DNA of 64,000 bases from Isoetes taiwanensis (lineage: Eukaryota > Streptophyta > Lycopodiopsida > Isoetales > Isoetaceae), in assembly GCA_021234155.1 (NCBI GenBank), contig JAJEKV010000056.1:9163488-9227487 (forward strand). Reading direction: 5' to 3'. The notes under the pieces are model-generated. The model had not been told where the DNA came from. It ran no database searches and saw only the letters and a program-made list of their open reading frames with translations. Of this stretch, positions 22,823 through 34,654 are shown piece after piece (the stretch's first letter is position 1; the number at the start of each line of letters is the position of its first letter). Made by a program: the position numbers and the translations under genes.

Positions 22823-23188
22823 TGAGCCACCTTGGCATGTTTCAGCCCGCATGGCATGTTTGAGCCACCTTGGCATGTTGGAGCCTAGGTGGCATGTTGG
22901 AGCCTAGGTGGCACGTTTAAGCTACCTTGGCATGTTGGACCCTGGGTGGCACGTTGGAGCCTACGTGGCATTTCAGAGCCTAAGGTGGCACGTTGGAGCC
23001 CGCGTGGCATGCTTGAGCCACCTTGGCATGTTGGACCATAGATGGCACAATGGAGCCTGCGTGGCATTTCGGAGCCTAAGGTGGCACGTTGGAGCCCGCG
23101 TGGCATGTTTGAGCCACTTTGGCATGTTTGAGCCACCTTGGCATGTTGTGGCCTAGGTGGCATGTTTGAGTCACCTTAGCATGTTGGT
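22823..23188 (-). repeat. Minisatellite array, inverted orientation
   Basis: The same unit in reverse complement (TTGAGCCACCTTGGCATG, GGAGCCTAGGTGGCATG). With the forward array it forms a large inverted repeat around a ~25-nt spacer at 22798-22822. Confidence 0.92.
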
Positions 23189-23190
23189 TT

Positions 23191-23501
23191 AGTTCTCCAG
23201 AATGATGACGATGCACACACAATGGTCCAATATTTGTTCTAGCTATTTTATAAGTCAAGGGATTTTCTTTGCCATTATGTTTTTGACATATTTGTCCTCG
23301 TAATCTTATCCCTTGTTGTTCTTCGGTTTCCAATTCTTGTATCCTAAGTAATTGTATTGATTTTTCTTCTACACCAAGCATTTGTTGCCTCCTAATATGA
23401 TATCTTTTTCTTCCACTTGCCAATCTCTCTTCTCTTTCTTCAATGGTTTCCTCGCGCTGTCTTCGCGGCACTTTTGCTAAGTTGCTTTCATTCGTCTGCA
23501 T
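23191..23501 (-). pseudogene. Arg/Glu-rich ORF fragment, possibly STPR-like (Helitron-associated)
   Basis: The minus-strand ORF starts MQTNESNLAKVPRRQREE and continues TIEEREERLASGRKRYHIRR. The spacing of Arg/Lys residues resembles STPR-type repeats that I associate with Helitron proteins. It runs into the minisatellite and has no helicase or Rep motif. Identification is weak. Confidence 0.25.
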
Positions 23502-26025
23502 ATTAAAACCATTTTGCGATTGACAAATATCAATCAGACCATAGATAACAACAATCTTGCAACCTTAAGTGGAACTTAATAAATTATTCGTGTATCCCAT
23601 TGTCGTTCTAACTAACCCCGTTTAAATTCATTGGCTTGCATAACTTGTATATTTATTATTTTGCATATCCTACTCATAGCGTCACGTGGAATATCTAAGG
23701 TGCCACAACCTATATGCAACATGATCTCAATTATTATTGTAATCTTGATATATTCCAATGTAAATACTTGCATTCCATTGTAATGTTGATTGATTCATTT
23801 CATTCAGAAAAATGAGGGCAACAACGAACAAAAAGAAACAAAGAAATGTTCACTTGCTTGAAAGATAAATGTCAAATCTGCATATGCCTGGTATGGCGAG
23901 GGATCCTTAGCAATAAGCTGTTTTAAGAAGATGGAAAAAACAATTAGTATTTGAGCTAATACCAAATATAATTCAGCGAACAACAAAAAACATGCAATGT
24001 CACTTGCTTGAAACACAAAACGTGCAATGTTAACATGTATATAATCGTCTGTGTCATTAGCCATAGAATGCCCACTAACGATAGTTCTAAGTGTTCAATG
24101 TCTATGCCATTAACCATAGAATGCCACTAACGATAGTTCTAGACATTTGGATGCCGGCATAGTACCATAGTTCCCATGGACCAAAGGCAAGTTCCTTCAA
24201 AAATATGAGGGCAACAATGAACAAAAAGAAACAAAGCAGTGATGTTTAGCAATAGCTTGTTTTAAGAAGATGGAACAACGACGCATGAGTCCAAGGAAGG
24301 AGGCCCGACGAACCTAAAATAGTTTATACCATGACTTGGTTGCTTGCAAATTTACCAAAGCATTTGGGCGCCACACAAAAAATAACAAAGTAGACAGCTT
24401 CATAAGTTACTGCATACGTCCAGTATAGTGAGAGATCTTTGGAAATAGGTTCTTTTAAGAAGATGGAAAAACAATTGGTATTTGAGCTAATACCAAATAT
24501 AATTGATCGAATGACAGAATTGAATGTTGATCCAGAACGTTTATTTTAGAGACTTTATTTAAGGTAATACCAAATACATATCTAGCTGCATATCTAGCTG
24601 CATATCTGGTCACCTGCTATCCTTCCTTTTTTACTGAAGGATAATCTTCATGGGTTGGGACTTGATAAATTTCATACAGGTTGCAAATCAATTCAGAGAA
24701 TAAATGTTTGTAGGACCTAAATTAAATGGTTCTGCAATATTAAGATGATTCTACACAAAACCTTCCATGTTAACATTAGAAAAAAATAGAAGTTCAAACA
24801 GCAAGCACAGCTCTAGAGGAATTTTGTTTCTAGTTGTCTGTGCACAACATGTAAGACAATACATTCTGAATTGGCTATCTTTTTTGCCTGGGAATCAATA
24901 CATATAAGACATTTTACATAGCTGATTATTTGTTGGTTCATCCTTAAAGAATATGGTGCAGCGATATGCCAATGGGTGTTCATTATTTGCCTACATGACA
25001 TGCATAAAAAATGTATGAAAGAAATAAACACAAACGAAATAAAGATCATATGATACGTTACCATTTTCATCCCTCAGATTCACACTCAGACCACTATCGG
25101 CTACGTCATAATTACTGTTCACTACCTCACAATAAAAAACAACATAGACCTGGAAGATGTGGAAAATGTGCGATACTTTATATATCCTGGAAACATTGCC
25201 TACCAAGTTACCAAAACTAATTCTAAATCTGCAAAATTTGCATACATATCAATCAGCATTAAAAAATACCAAGCTGTTTGGGCCCAATTAATCTAACAGT
25301 TTCATATATACTGGAACATACTTGACATGTCTCTTCCAAGTACAACACGCCACATACATGTAAATGACTGTGTTGAACGATCTACTCATGAACAACGCAC
25401 AGACAGGTAGATGCTTTATGAGAAGACAGAAAGATCCTTCATGTTATACCATTATAGCGCCGTCCTTAACTGGAATGATTGCCTCCAACTTCTGGGCATT
25501 CTCATCATTCTGGAAGAATTCATGTAATTTTTCCAGGTTATGTATATTAAATGGGCTGCTAAGAATTGGAGGGAAAGATATTGAACATTGTAATGATGCA
25601 ATACGCTAAGATCCCATGGATATTGAAAGATTATAAACATGCATGTCTCTATATTCAGATAAATTTCAAGCAGCATCTTGCAAACATTTGCAGATCATCT
25701 ACTCATGAATGGATGTCTGCTACTTTAAAGGCTTTATGAATACACAAAGCTTAATGCCATGTACAATCCTCAATTCTCTACAACTTACTGAAAATAATAC
25801 AGCCTTTACATATCCTGGAATCTTTGCCCGCCAAGTTACCACAACTATTTCATCCAAAAATTCTATACAATGTATTGAAAAGAAGCCAGCTTTGTTGTTG
25901 ATCATACTAAGTCATGATATAGTCTAATGTACTCTACGATCCATAGCCTCTAACTGTATTTCCCATGATGATTAAGCAACTTCGCACAATAACAAAATTT
26001 AACAGAAAATTGACATACTCGTTAG
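23502..26025. other. Intergenic DNA with diverged internal duplications
   Basis: No gene recognised. A block containing GAGGGCAACAAYGAACAAAA and TTTTAAGAAGATGGAAAAA occurs near 23813-23970, 24207-24275 and 24440-24510, showing old local duplications. The rest is AT-rich and without clear ORFs. Confidence 0.5.
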
Positions 26026-26053
26026 TCCTATATTATAAAACTGGGGATATATA
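26026..26053 (+). other. Left host flank of element 2
   Basis: TCCTATATTATAAAACTGGGG at the insertion edge is repeated at 50022-50042 beyond the element, where it continues into the sequence found right of the element's other end. This lets the pre-insertion site be read. The last five flank bases, ATATA, compare with ATTTA after the far LTR. Confidence 0.7.
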
Positions 26054-27657
26054 TGACGTCCCCTACTCCATATACGATGCACACATCGTATTCGAAGGAG
26101 GAGCCTTCCCCCTGACAGCCACACTGACAGGGGCCATCCACCTGACTCCACTCCCAGGGGAATGAGCCAGCAAGGGAAGAGTAGATGTGTCATTCACCCG
26201 TCTCCCATCGGGTCGACCTATCTGCGGAAGCGCGAATAAACATGAGCACATAACATAACATATCAGTACAATCACCTCGAAGGGTGAACATATCATATAC
26301 ACCATAAGATAACAACATCAGCATAACAATAACAGAAAGGGGGAAACCTACCCAAGGCTCAGACTCAAGGGGGTGTGACTGACGGCTTGGGCCTCCAGAG
26401 ATCATTGCAGACAGAATTCATGGCAATGGATTTGGCTGACATAGATCATGGCTTAGGGTAGTCCACTCCATCCGCCCCTCCCATGCACACTTTGCAGAGT
26501 AGGTTGAAAGATATTGGGATCTGACCGTAGCCTGCCGGGTGAATAGCCAGAGGGGCTACTACTACTGGGTTGCATCTCCCCAGCCCCGATGAGGCAGGAG
26601 GGAAGTCACCTCCCCTCCGGAAGCATCCATGCCCTTCACAGGCGGCTAGAGAGCCACTGCTCTTATTCGACTTGAACTCACTGGAAAGTGACGCATCACC
26701 CCACGAGTGTCGAGCTCATGCCTTGCCCACACGCAGTGGCAAGCCATTAAGCCTAGCCCGCATAGACCCCCGGTAGGCCTTACACACCAGAGGGGTCAGT
26801 CTGTGTAGGGACAAGTTCTTCCTTATCATCCGGTCTGATCCCGCCACCCACAACCAAAGGGCTCCTCGTGCATGGGGCGCATGTAATTGGGAACTAATGG
26901 TGCTACCTAGGATCATTTGCTACACAGCTTTAGGTCTCTACCCCCCTTCCCAATACATGGAGGTCACAGAGTGAAATACATCCATCATCATGGAACTTGA
27001 AATAGAGAATATCATCTAATCTATCTATCTACACAACAGAGTTAGATTCCTTGGTTAGGGCTTATGATCTCGGGATCTATAAGGCCTCTAGAGTTGATCT
27101 AGCATACTAAACCAGCCTAATGCCTTGCCCAAAGACGGCTTTGCACAACAGAATGACTAGGTACCTGCTCCTTGACCCGCTCCTGATCCTCGGAAGGCGT
27201 CCATGCTCCTGATCTTGCTGAAGATGGCTGCTAATCGATAATCTGTTGTGCAAATCCGGCTTCCCGGAGCTCAGCAATGCGGATTGAAGTCCAGACTTGG
27301 CCGAAATGGCTCAAGAGAACCCTAAATGCGAGAATGGGAAAGAAGCTCTATGAAAACCCTAATGTCAAAGAAAAGAAGGTTTAGGGTTTAAGGGGAAAGC
27401 CCTTTTATAGAAACCCTTAGGGTTAGGTTAGACATTGGTCAAATGGGATTTAGCCATTTGGCAATGGGGTCCATGGGGTTATTAATTGTGTATGTTTATT
27501 TAACATGCACAACATTCAATGTTGCCCCCTAGGTGCAACTCTTGCCCCCTAGGTGCAACCCTATACCTCTCGCAAGTACATGTCATCCGTGACATGTACG
27601 GGTGATGTGGCAGTATAATATACGTATTCGGGGCGTATATTATGCTGGAACGTCACA
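26054..27657 (-). repeat. 3' LTR of element 2
   Basis: 1604 bp. In element sense it starts TGTGACGTTCCAGCATAAT and ends GGGGACGTCA. It differs from the 5' LTR at scattered points and in a short cluster near 26870. TGACGT/ACGTCA-type complementary ends are visible. Confidence 0.95.
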
Positions 27658-27670
27658 TTCTCCCCACCTT
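27658..27670 (-). other. Polypurine tract of element 2
   Basis: In element sense AAGGTGGGGAGAA directly abuts the LTR start TGTGACG. This is the expected plus-strand primer. Confidence 0.85.
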
Positions 27671-28498
27671 GACTTGATGCTGTCCTCAACATCACGCGTA
27701 TCCCCACCTTGGAAAATTGTATATCCTGCAATCATATCCAACAACGTATATATACAATCTTATAGTCAAATCACGTCAGGTCATATTATAATTTATCGAA
27801 ATTGTACTATGGTAAGAGGCTCTTCCGTCCCCTACTTCATTATCTATTATTGACAAAATTTCATGACATTATCATCAATTATAGTTCAAAAAGTTATAAT
27901 TAAAGCTCCTTGTCGCCCCCTCACAACACATTATAGCAAAATTATGTGTTGTGAGTCCCCGTAGTGCCATCCTCCTGCCGCTCCAATCTGCTATTGGCCT
28001 GCAGGTTTCACACTACATCAGTACGTGTTTAATTATTATAAGGGTTGGTTGTAAGGGAACCACCCATTAATTACAATTACATGGATGCAAGGCATATCTC
28101 CCGGCATAGGAAGATTATGTTTCTTCCATCGTGGCCGTGGAGACAGCGCCCTATCATGCCTATATGCCACTCATGCCTACACCTTTAGTTGTCCAGCGTG
28201 GAGGATAGGGTCCTTCCCGTATATGGGGCGTGAAGGATAGGGTCCTCCCCGTAGGCATTGACTGGAGGTGCTTTTCCTATCATGCATTCCTGAATGACCT
28301 CTTATCTCTCGAGATCGTCTACTTCCGTGGGACAGAAGTAGACTTTCTAATCTACCTTCCAACTCATGCAAGCAAAACCGCGGTCATGCCTACAATGACA
28401 TTACACCACGTCCTAGAGAGCACCGTAGTGGTCTCATCATCGGTAACAACGCATGCAACCCATACCTAGCATAGGCTGCATGCGTAGGTTACTCTTAT
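27671..28498 (-). other. 3' untranslated region of element 2
   Basis: About 830 bp between the chromodomain stop and the polypurine tract. No ORF or repeat of note. Confidence 0.5.
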
Positions 28499-28876
28499 CT
28501 ATACAAGATTTAATCTAACACAAATCGACATGCCTGAGCCGATTTCTTGGGTGTCGATGTCGACTACTTCGGTGACGAGCCAACCTTTGCATTGCTCCAT
28601 GAACTCGGGGTACTGCTTCTCAAGATCTGTTTGTAGTACCCACGTAGCGTCTTCCACTGGTAAGTGCTTCCACTTCACAAGGTATTGGAGAAATTTTGAC
28701 CTTCTTGTCTTCTTATAAGATCTGTTAAGAAGGACTTCCGGGACGATTTCAAGGTGCTCGTCCGTCATTTCCAATAACTCGTTTGTCTCCAATACTTCCT
28801 CTAGATTAGGGGTGTGCCTCTGTAGGAGACTTATGTGGAAAACGTTATGGATTTTTAAATGAGCTGGGAGTTCCAA
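28499..28876 (-). CDS. Integrase C-terminal chromodomain of element 2
   Basis: After a GPY-like stretch (LKIHNVFHISLLQRH) the sequence contains the chromodomain core from EIVPEVLLNRS to QYLVKWKHLPVEDATWVLQ and then an acidic helix. Chromodomains on integrase define chromoviruses and help target integration to heterochromatin or centromeres. The VKW Trp of the methyl-lysine cage is present. The first cage aromatic appears replaced by Val or Leu, and Leu stands where another aromatic is usual, as in the so-called group II chromodomains of plant elements. A 1-nt frameshift near 28870 separates it from the integrase frame, so the protein is not intact in this copy. Confidence 0.85.
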   Translation of the reverse strand: MELPAHLKIHNVFHISLLQRHTPNLEEVLETNELLEMTDEHLEIVPEVLLNRSYKKTRRSKFLQYLVKWKHLPVEDATWVLQTDLEKQYPEFMEQCKGWLVTEVVDIDTQEIGSGMSICVRLNLV

Positions 28877-29856
28877 TTTGTAGGATTGGGTACCTACTTT
28901 TGATTATCTCGAAAGGACCAGCCCATCTTGGAGCAAGCTTCTTGCAATTGCCGATGCGGAGCTTGGTCTGCTTCATCTTAATCTTCAACCATACTTTGTC
29001 TCCCAACTTAAATTCTCTTACTGTCCTATGCTTATCGGCTATGCTTTTCTGCCTGCTTCTTGCTGCTAGGAGATATCCTCTCACCTCCTCCACCAAATCT
29101 TGCATCTCTGAAAGCATCTGCTGAGAGGCCTCTACCTTGGACACAGGATTGTGCCAAGTATCCGGGGTAAGACACTGATACCCGTAGTTGACCATAAAAG
29201 GACTCATCTGCGATGACTCCTGCTTGGTGCTGTTGTATGCGAACTCTACTAAGTGGATGAAATCATCCCACTTGGATTGCTTGTTCCATACATAACTTCT
29301 TAACATATCTTCGATGATCCTGTTCGTCCTCTCCGTCTGACCATCTGTTTGGGGATGATATGCCGTGCTCATCGAAAGCTTCGTCTGGATGGTGGTGAAT
29401 AGGTCCTGCCAAAAGGCACTCATGAACTTGGAGTTCCTATCTGAAATTATCTCTCTTGGCATGCCATGGAGCCTGAAAATCTCCTTAACAAATAGGTTGG
29501 CCGTGTCCAATGCCGTATCTGTTGTCCTGCAGGGCACAAAGTGTGCCATTTTTGACAACTTATCTACCACCACCATCAAGGCATCTTTGCCCCTTGCTGT
29601 TCTTGGAAGTCCTGTAATAAAATCCATACTTATTACCTCCCATTTAGCGTTTGGCACAGGCAATGGTTCCAAAGCACCTGGAATTCGGAGTTGTTCCGCC
29701 TTTGTCTGCTGGCATATCTGGCACTCTCGAATATACCTTGCTATTTCCTTCTTCATGCCGGGCCAGTAATAACTGCTTCTAATTTTGAATTACGTCTTCA
29801 TGCACCCTGCATGCCCTGCTATGGGACTATTGTGTGTATCATTCAGGATCAGCTTC
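28845..29856 (-). pseudogene. Integrase of element 2 (HHCC and DDE core), frameshifted
   Basis: The zinc-binding part is visible as NDTHNSPIAGHAG and then CQICQQTK, with a stop codon between them. The catalytic core has Asp in SMDFITGLP, Asp in REIISDRNSKF and Glu in the YHPQTDGQTERTNR...IIED region, the D,D(35)E set. It follows RNase H directly as in Ty3/gypsy elements. The stop and frameshifts before and after the core make this copy non-functional. Members elsewhere in the genome may be intact. Confidence 0.88.
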
Positions 29857-29870
29857 CTAACTTGAGAAGA

Positions 29871-30491
29871 TTATGGTACACACAATTTATTTTTATGGTA
29901 TAGCAAGTTTCCCTCCTTCTTGTAGTGCCTGAACATCTCCCTTTCCTTGTCGGTTCTGGCCTCCTTGCAAAGACTTGCCCACACTTCCTTGAAGTCGAGG
30001 TCCGTTGGCAATGTTTCTTCGATCTTCTTGCCAAACTCGCTTACGAGTGTTGATATGGCATTACAATGAATTCTTGTTGCCAAAGGCTTCCTAGAAAGGG
30101 CATCCGCAACCACATTGAGCTTCCCTGGCTTATAACTTATCTCAAGGTCATATTCTTCGAGGAATTCCATCCATCTCCTTTGCCTCAAGTTGAGGAGTGG
30201 TTGTGTAAATATGTATTGGAGGCTTTGATGATCCGTATCCAGCTGGAATCTTCTTCCCAATAGATAATGCCTCCAAATTCTTAAAGCTCTTACTATAGCC
30301 AGGAGCTCCTGGTCATGCGTTGGGTAGCGCTGCTCGGCGTCGTTCAACTTCTTGGAATCATAGGCCACTACTCTTTCCTCCTGCATGAGGACTGCACCTG
30401 TTGCTATCCTGCTAGCGTCTGTCGCTACAAGCTTATCTTTCGTCGGATCTGGCAAGACCAATACTGGCGCTGTCGTCAATACTTCCTTCAA
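29871..30491 (-). CDS. RNase H and RT tether of element 2 Pol
   Basis: Contains LVATDASRIATGAVLMQ (first catalytic Asp), YPTHDQELLAIVRAL (Glu), LDTDHQSLQYI (Asp) and LNVVADALSRKP (last Asp), the Ty3/gypsy RNase H pattern. It is open over 206 residues and continues the Pol frame from 30680 after one stop. Confidence 0.88.
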   Translation of the reverse strand: MKEVLTTAPVLVLPDPTKDKLVATDASRIATGAVLMQEERVVAYDSKKLNDAEQRYPTHDQELLAIVRALRIWRHYLLGRRFQLDTDHQSLQYIFTQPLLNLRQRRWMEFLEEYDLEISYKPGKLNVVADALSRKPLATRIHCNAISTLVSEFGKKIEETLPTDLDFKEVWASLCKEARTDKEREMFRHYKKEGNLLYHKNKLCVP

Positions 30492-30533
30492 TGTGTCAAA
30501 TGCTTTCTGGGCCTTGCTTTGCCAATGAGTTGC

Positions 30534-30680
30534 CTAATCTTTTATCTTCCCACCTTTTGTGAGATCAGTCAGTAGTGCTGCTACCTTGGCAAAGTTCTTG
30601 ACAAATCTTCTATAATAGCCTGCTAGGCCTAGGAAGCTTCTAACTTCATGCGTGTTTTTCGGTGCCGGCCAATCGAGAAA
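30534..30680 (-). pseudogene. Last part of the RT domain of element 2
   Basis: [20 protein letters not shown] and [12 protein letters not shown] are the thumb/connection motifs of gypsy RT. Upstream of about 30680 the similarity stops abruptly: the RT core with the YxDD box is absent. Ends one codon before a stop near 30534. Confidence 0.85.
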
Positions 30681-31217
30681 AGTGGAAATACTAGGGTTCA
30701 AATCCCTGCACTCATTGCAAAGATCAATCATGATTGCTTCATGACAATATTCATAAGTCTTTCTACTATAAAATACCAATGGAATGCTTAATGAACATTT
30801 ATTAATTCGTCATATAAACCATGCAGATTATACTAAAACGAAACTATAATACTTAAATGAAGAAGTTGTTATGAGTTAATGAAGAAACTCCTACAGTTGG
30901 TTGCCCATTTACAACTTTATAATGCTAATGGTTTCTATGAAACAACATTGGTTCTTATGAAAAGGTGCATATAATTTGATTAGAAAACCACTTTAATTGC
31001 CAAATTAATAGTGGTTTATTGCCTACATTATTGATTAGGCTACATACTTAAAAACGTAGTAATAAAGCATTATTACAAACCAATCAAAAGAACTACAATA
31101 CATGATGGTGAACAATAGTAACAAATTAATATAATAAATCATGAGTAAGAACCACACTATATAACTATTAGTTGTAAATCAACATATTAACCCACAAACT
31201 AACATTACTTTATTGTA
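30681..31217. other. Unassigned 0.54-kb segment inside element 2
   Basis: Very AT-rich sequence between the broken RT and the LINE poly(A). I recognise nothing in it. It replaces the RT core together with the LINE, so the LINE insertion was accompanied or followed by a deletion or second insertion. Confidence 0.4.
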
Positions 31218-31438
31218 GTTTTTTTTTTTTTTTTGAGGGTAAGAGTGTGTTTTTTGTTATTAATAAAAATAGTAAAGATACAAAGATTCCCCAATGGGAC
31301 AAATAGGAAGCATTAGGGCTTTTATATGGGTTCTCTATGCATCATGATGTGCGTACTAAAGGAAGTCCTATTCCACAACAACATAATGGTAGAGAGACCC
31401 TATCTGGTCAGTCACTCAGATTACTTTCTCCACTAAAC

Positions 31439-34400
31439 TCAGATTGATCCACCATTAGACCTATCATGAAGGTCTAGGTCCTCAGAGCTCATCCAATGGC
31501 ACTTGAAGTAGTTATAAAATCCTTCAATCTTACCAATTCTGTCCAATCCCTTATTATAGCTCATCCCCATCTTCCTGTGGTGGGACAATGCCATTAAAGC
31601 AACTTCCTTATTAAAAAGACTTTTGAGTTTCTCAATAGAGATAGATTGCCCCCCCAAAGTGACATCGCACCGATGTCTCCATATAGTCCAGAGAGCCAAA
31701 CTAACCAGGGAGGCTTCAATACAATCTCTGTCTGAGACCATAACAACATTCGGCCATCCAAGTTGATGCATATGCAGTCTTACAACAGGGCATACCCAAT
31801 ACCAGAACTCAATAATTCTTGGACAGAAGAAGAGATGTGAAAGAGATTCGCTAGCCTGGCACCCAAGAGGACATAAATCTGAAGACACAATTCCTCTATG
31901 GACCAGCTTCACTTTAGTGTTGAGACCTCCTTGGAGGGCCTCCCATCTAAAAAATTGTATTCTCCTAGAGCATAAGGTTTTCCAGGAGTTTGCCAAGAGG
32001 AGCTTAGCCACTGATCCACTCACTTGAAGCCTAGCCTCTGCTTTAAGAGGGGAGTCATCACAGAGGGCCCGATATATACTAGCAACATTGTATGTCTCCT
32101 TACCTGCACAGGACCACTTTTCCTCAGGACCAGTAGACCCTGAGAGAAGCTTCACATTACCTAGAATTTTCCGTAGTATCTTTCTATCACCCTCCCCTGC
32201 CCTTTGCACTTTGAGTCTGAATTCCATCCAAGAGATCCAGCTATCGTTTTCCCAAAGATGATGTAATTTTAAGATCCCATGGTCTCGCCATTTCTTAAAG
32301 ATGCGAGGATGAACTAATGCCAAGGGACGTCCATTCTCTTCCCATACATGAGTATTCCAGAATATACTGACTTTCCCAGCCTCTCGAGGTATAGTCATGG
32401 GGGAGCATACTGTTTGCACCTCCCTCCAAGCATGAAGAATGCGCCTCATGACTGGGGAAGTGCCAGGGGCCACCTTAAAGTTACAAAAAAATGCTCCTAG
32501 TTCATCCCTAGGAAGAGATGGTTTACCTTGAATCTTGCACAGATCAAACCAGTGCTTAACAAATGCCAGAGCAGGAGATGTATCCCCTTGTAAAACTCGC
32601 CAGACAAATCTGGCCGCCAGAGCTTGAGCCTGTGTGAAAGGGTCCTTACATCCAATCCCTCCATCCCTTTTATCCCTACATAGCTCAGACCAAGCAACGT
32701 TAGCCATACCCCCCCAGATGAACTTTCTAATGATAACCTGTATTTGATTATATATTCCTTTCTGGGCTACCAGCACTGACGAGGAATATATGTGAGAGCT
32801 GGCCAGAACAGCATTAGCAACTGTTACTCTTCCTGCTACAGATAATCCTTTAGAGGACCATAACCCAACCTTTTTTCTAAGTTTGTCTAAAATAGGAGCC
32901 CAGAGACCCTTCATATTATCTGAGACAGAAAGGGGCAAACCCAATAACTTAACTGTTTCCCCTGCAGCCACGACTGGGAAGCCCAATCCATTAGCACGAG
33001 GATCAATATCACCCTCTAAAGCCCATAAAACGGTACATTTGGTGGCATTTAGCCCTATGCCTGATATAACCTCAAAAGCAATCAATATCTCACGAAAGGA
33101 ATGAAAGCTGTCATCGTCATACCTGAGGAACATAAAGGTGTCATCCGCATATTGCATGATTGTGAGTTTTTCGGCTTGATTCGGTAAAACCAGACCATTG
33201 ATGCCCCCTTCCAATACTTTGAGATTAACCATCCTTGTGAGAACGTTGGCCATAATTAAAAAAAGGTATGGGGCAAGCGGGCAGCCCTGCCTGATACCCT
33301 TCTTGAGGTCAAAGAGACCAGAAGGTTCACCATTAACCAAGACAGATGCAGAGGCAAATTTGTTCATACCCATTGAAATGTCGATGAACTGCTTATTGAA
33401 TCCCATGTGGCTCATCACTTCTCGCAGGCCATCCCACCTGAGGGAATCATAGGCCTTTCTAAAATCCATCTTAACAAGTACACAATTTTGCCGTGTAGAT
33501 CTGCACCAATGCATACCTTCTCTAGCCGCTAAGTAATTGTCCAAAATATATCTACCAGGCAGAAAAGCTGATTGCTCCCTTCCAATAACCCTGTTCAAAA
33601 TAGGCTTAAGACGGTTGGCGATGCCTTTCATGATTACCTTATATAAAACATTTGTTAGTGCAATGGGACGCCACTCCCCAAGTGATTGAGGTCTAGAGAC
33701 TTTTGGGACCATGGTGATGAATCCTGCCGCTAGGGATGGATGTAACGAGCAAGAGGACCAAGCCCCCCAAACAGCCTTCACAAAGTCTGGTCCAAGAGCG
33801 TCCCAAAACTCCACAAAGAATTCAGGAGGGAAGCCATCAGGGCCTGGGGACTTACCAGAGGCCAGAGAGCATAGTACTTTAAATATCTCCTCTTCACCCG
33901 ACTGACGCAGTAAAGTTTGGTTGTCACCCGCAGTAATCTTGTGTGCCCAATCAATCTGGGCCAACCAAAGAGAGATTTGGGATTGATAAGAAGATGGGAG
34001 ATTGTCTGCTTTGAATTGAGCCTGGAAGCTGTCCCGAATAAATGCCTTGATATCCCCGGGATCAGTAAGTATTTTTTGACAGTTATCTTTAATTGAAGTG
34101 ATACTGTTCTCTGCTAATCTGGCCCCTGCCATTCTAAAGAAGCACTTAGAGTTTTCATGATCTGACTCCGCGTACCACTTTGTTTTAGAACGAACCGCAG
34201 CCCCCCTAGCTTCCTCCTCCTCAATAGCTTTAGCTTTTGTTTCCAGTTCCTCCTCTAAGGATTGTTTGTCGCTGTTATGGGGATGAAGTAACAGATCCTG
34301 CTTGACTGCCCTTAGAAGGTTATACACGACATTTTTTTCTTTCTTGAATTTCAAGCAATTCTCCTTGCCCCATTTCTTGATCCACATCTTCATAAGGCTG

Positions 34401-34654
34401 ATCTTTTTAACCCAAGCCTTCATGGAAGGGAGGCATTCCTTATTGGTTAGAGAAGCCAGGAAAGTCCTAAAGGGTCTGCAAAATGCCTCCTTCCCTAGTA
34501 GGGAGGTATTAAACTTGAAAGGCACATTCCCCCCTCTCCTTTTAGTAGGGATACTCTCCAACACTAGCTTTTGTGGCACATGGTCTGAATGCGAGAAAGC
34601 AAGCTCTCCTTCAACATAACATCTGTCCATGAAGGGGGCCGTCCTATTAGCCAT
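31439..34654 (-). CDS. LINE ORF2 reverse transcriptase, long open frame
   Basis: 1071 codons open. In order: end of the endonuclease (SHSDHVPQKL near residue 22), RT with GKSPGPDGFPPEFF, PKVSRPQSLGEWRPIALTN, KMDFRKAYDSLRWD, GIRQGCPLAPYLF and the active-site box MQYADDTFMFLR. After the RT come the plant L1 C-terminal region and a zinc-binding segment CPLGCQASESLSHLFFC. The catalytic Asp residues are present. The upstream endonuclease start lies in other frames (34655-35270), so ORF2 is not complete in this copy. Long open length suggests a young insertion. Confidence 0.9.
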   Translation of the reverse strand: MANRTAPFMDRCYVEGELAFSHSDHVPQKLVLESIPTKRRGGNVPFKFNTSLLGKEAFCRPFRTFLASLTNKECLPSMKAWVKKISLMKMWIKKWGKENCLKFKKEKNVVYNLLRAVKQDLLLHPHNSDKQSLEEELETKAKAIEEEEARGAAVRSKTKWYAESDHENSKCFFRMAGARLAENSITSIKDNCQKILTDPGDIKAFIRDSFQAQFKADNLPSSYQSQISLWLAQIDWAHKITAGDNQTLLRQSGEEEIFKVLCSLASGKSPGPDGFPPEFFVEFWDALGPDFVKAVWGAWSSCSLHPSLAAGFITMVPKVSRPQSLGEWRPIALTNVLYKVIMKGIANRLKPILNRVIGREQSAFLPGRYILDNYLAAREGMHWCRSTRQNCVLVKMDFRKAYDSLRWDGLREVMSHMGFNKQFIDISMGMNKFASASVLVNGEPSGLFDLKKGIRQGCPLAPYLFLIMANVLTRMVNLKVLEGGINGLVLPNQAEKLTIMQYADDTFMFLRYDDDSFHSFREILIAFEVISGIGLNATKCTVLWALEGDIDPRANGLGFPVVAAGETVKLLGLPLSVSDNMKGLWAPILDKLRKKVGLWSSKGLSVAGRVTVANAVLASSHIYSSSVLVAQKGIYNQIQVIIRKFIWGGMANVAWSELCRDKRDGGIGCKDPFTQAQALAARFVWRVLQGDTSPALAFVKHWFDLCKIQGKPSLPRDELGAFFCNFKVAPGTSPVMRRILHAWREVQTVCSPMTIPREAGKVSIFWNTHVWEENGRPLALVHPRIFKKWRDHGILKLHHLWENDSWISWMEFRLKVQRAGEGDRKILRKILGNVKLLSGSTGPEEKWSCAGKETYNVASIYRALCDDSPLKAEARLQVSGSVAKLLLANSWKTLCSRRIQFFRWEALQGGLNTKVKLVHRGIVSSDLCPLGCQASESLSHLFFCPRIIEFWYWVCPVVRLHMHQLGWPNVVMVSDRDCIEASLVSLALWTIWRHRCDVTLGGQSISIEKLKSLFNKEVALMALSHHRKMGMSYNKGLDRIGKIEGFYNYFKCHWMSSEDLDLHDRSNGGSI

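Noticed and set aside
22228-23163. ORFs rich in MPRGLQHAT-type repeats
   Set aside because: Open frames on both strands come from the minisatellite unit and show no gene signal.
26063-26916. ORFs inside the LTRs (also 48108-48961)
   Set aside because: Identical ORFs in both LTRs with no known domain. LTRs are regulatory and the frames are short.
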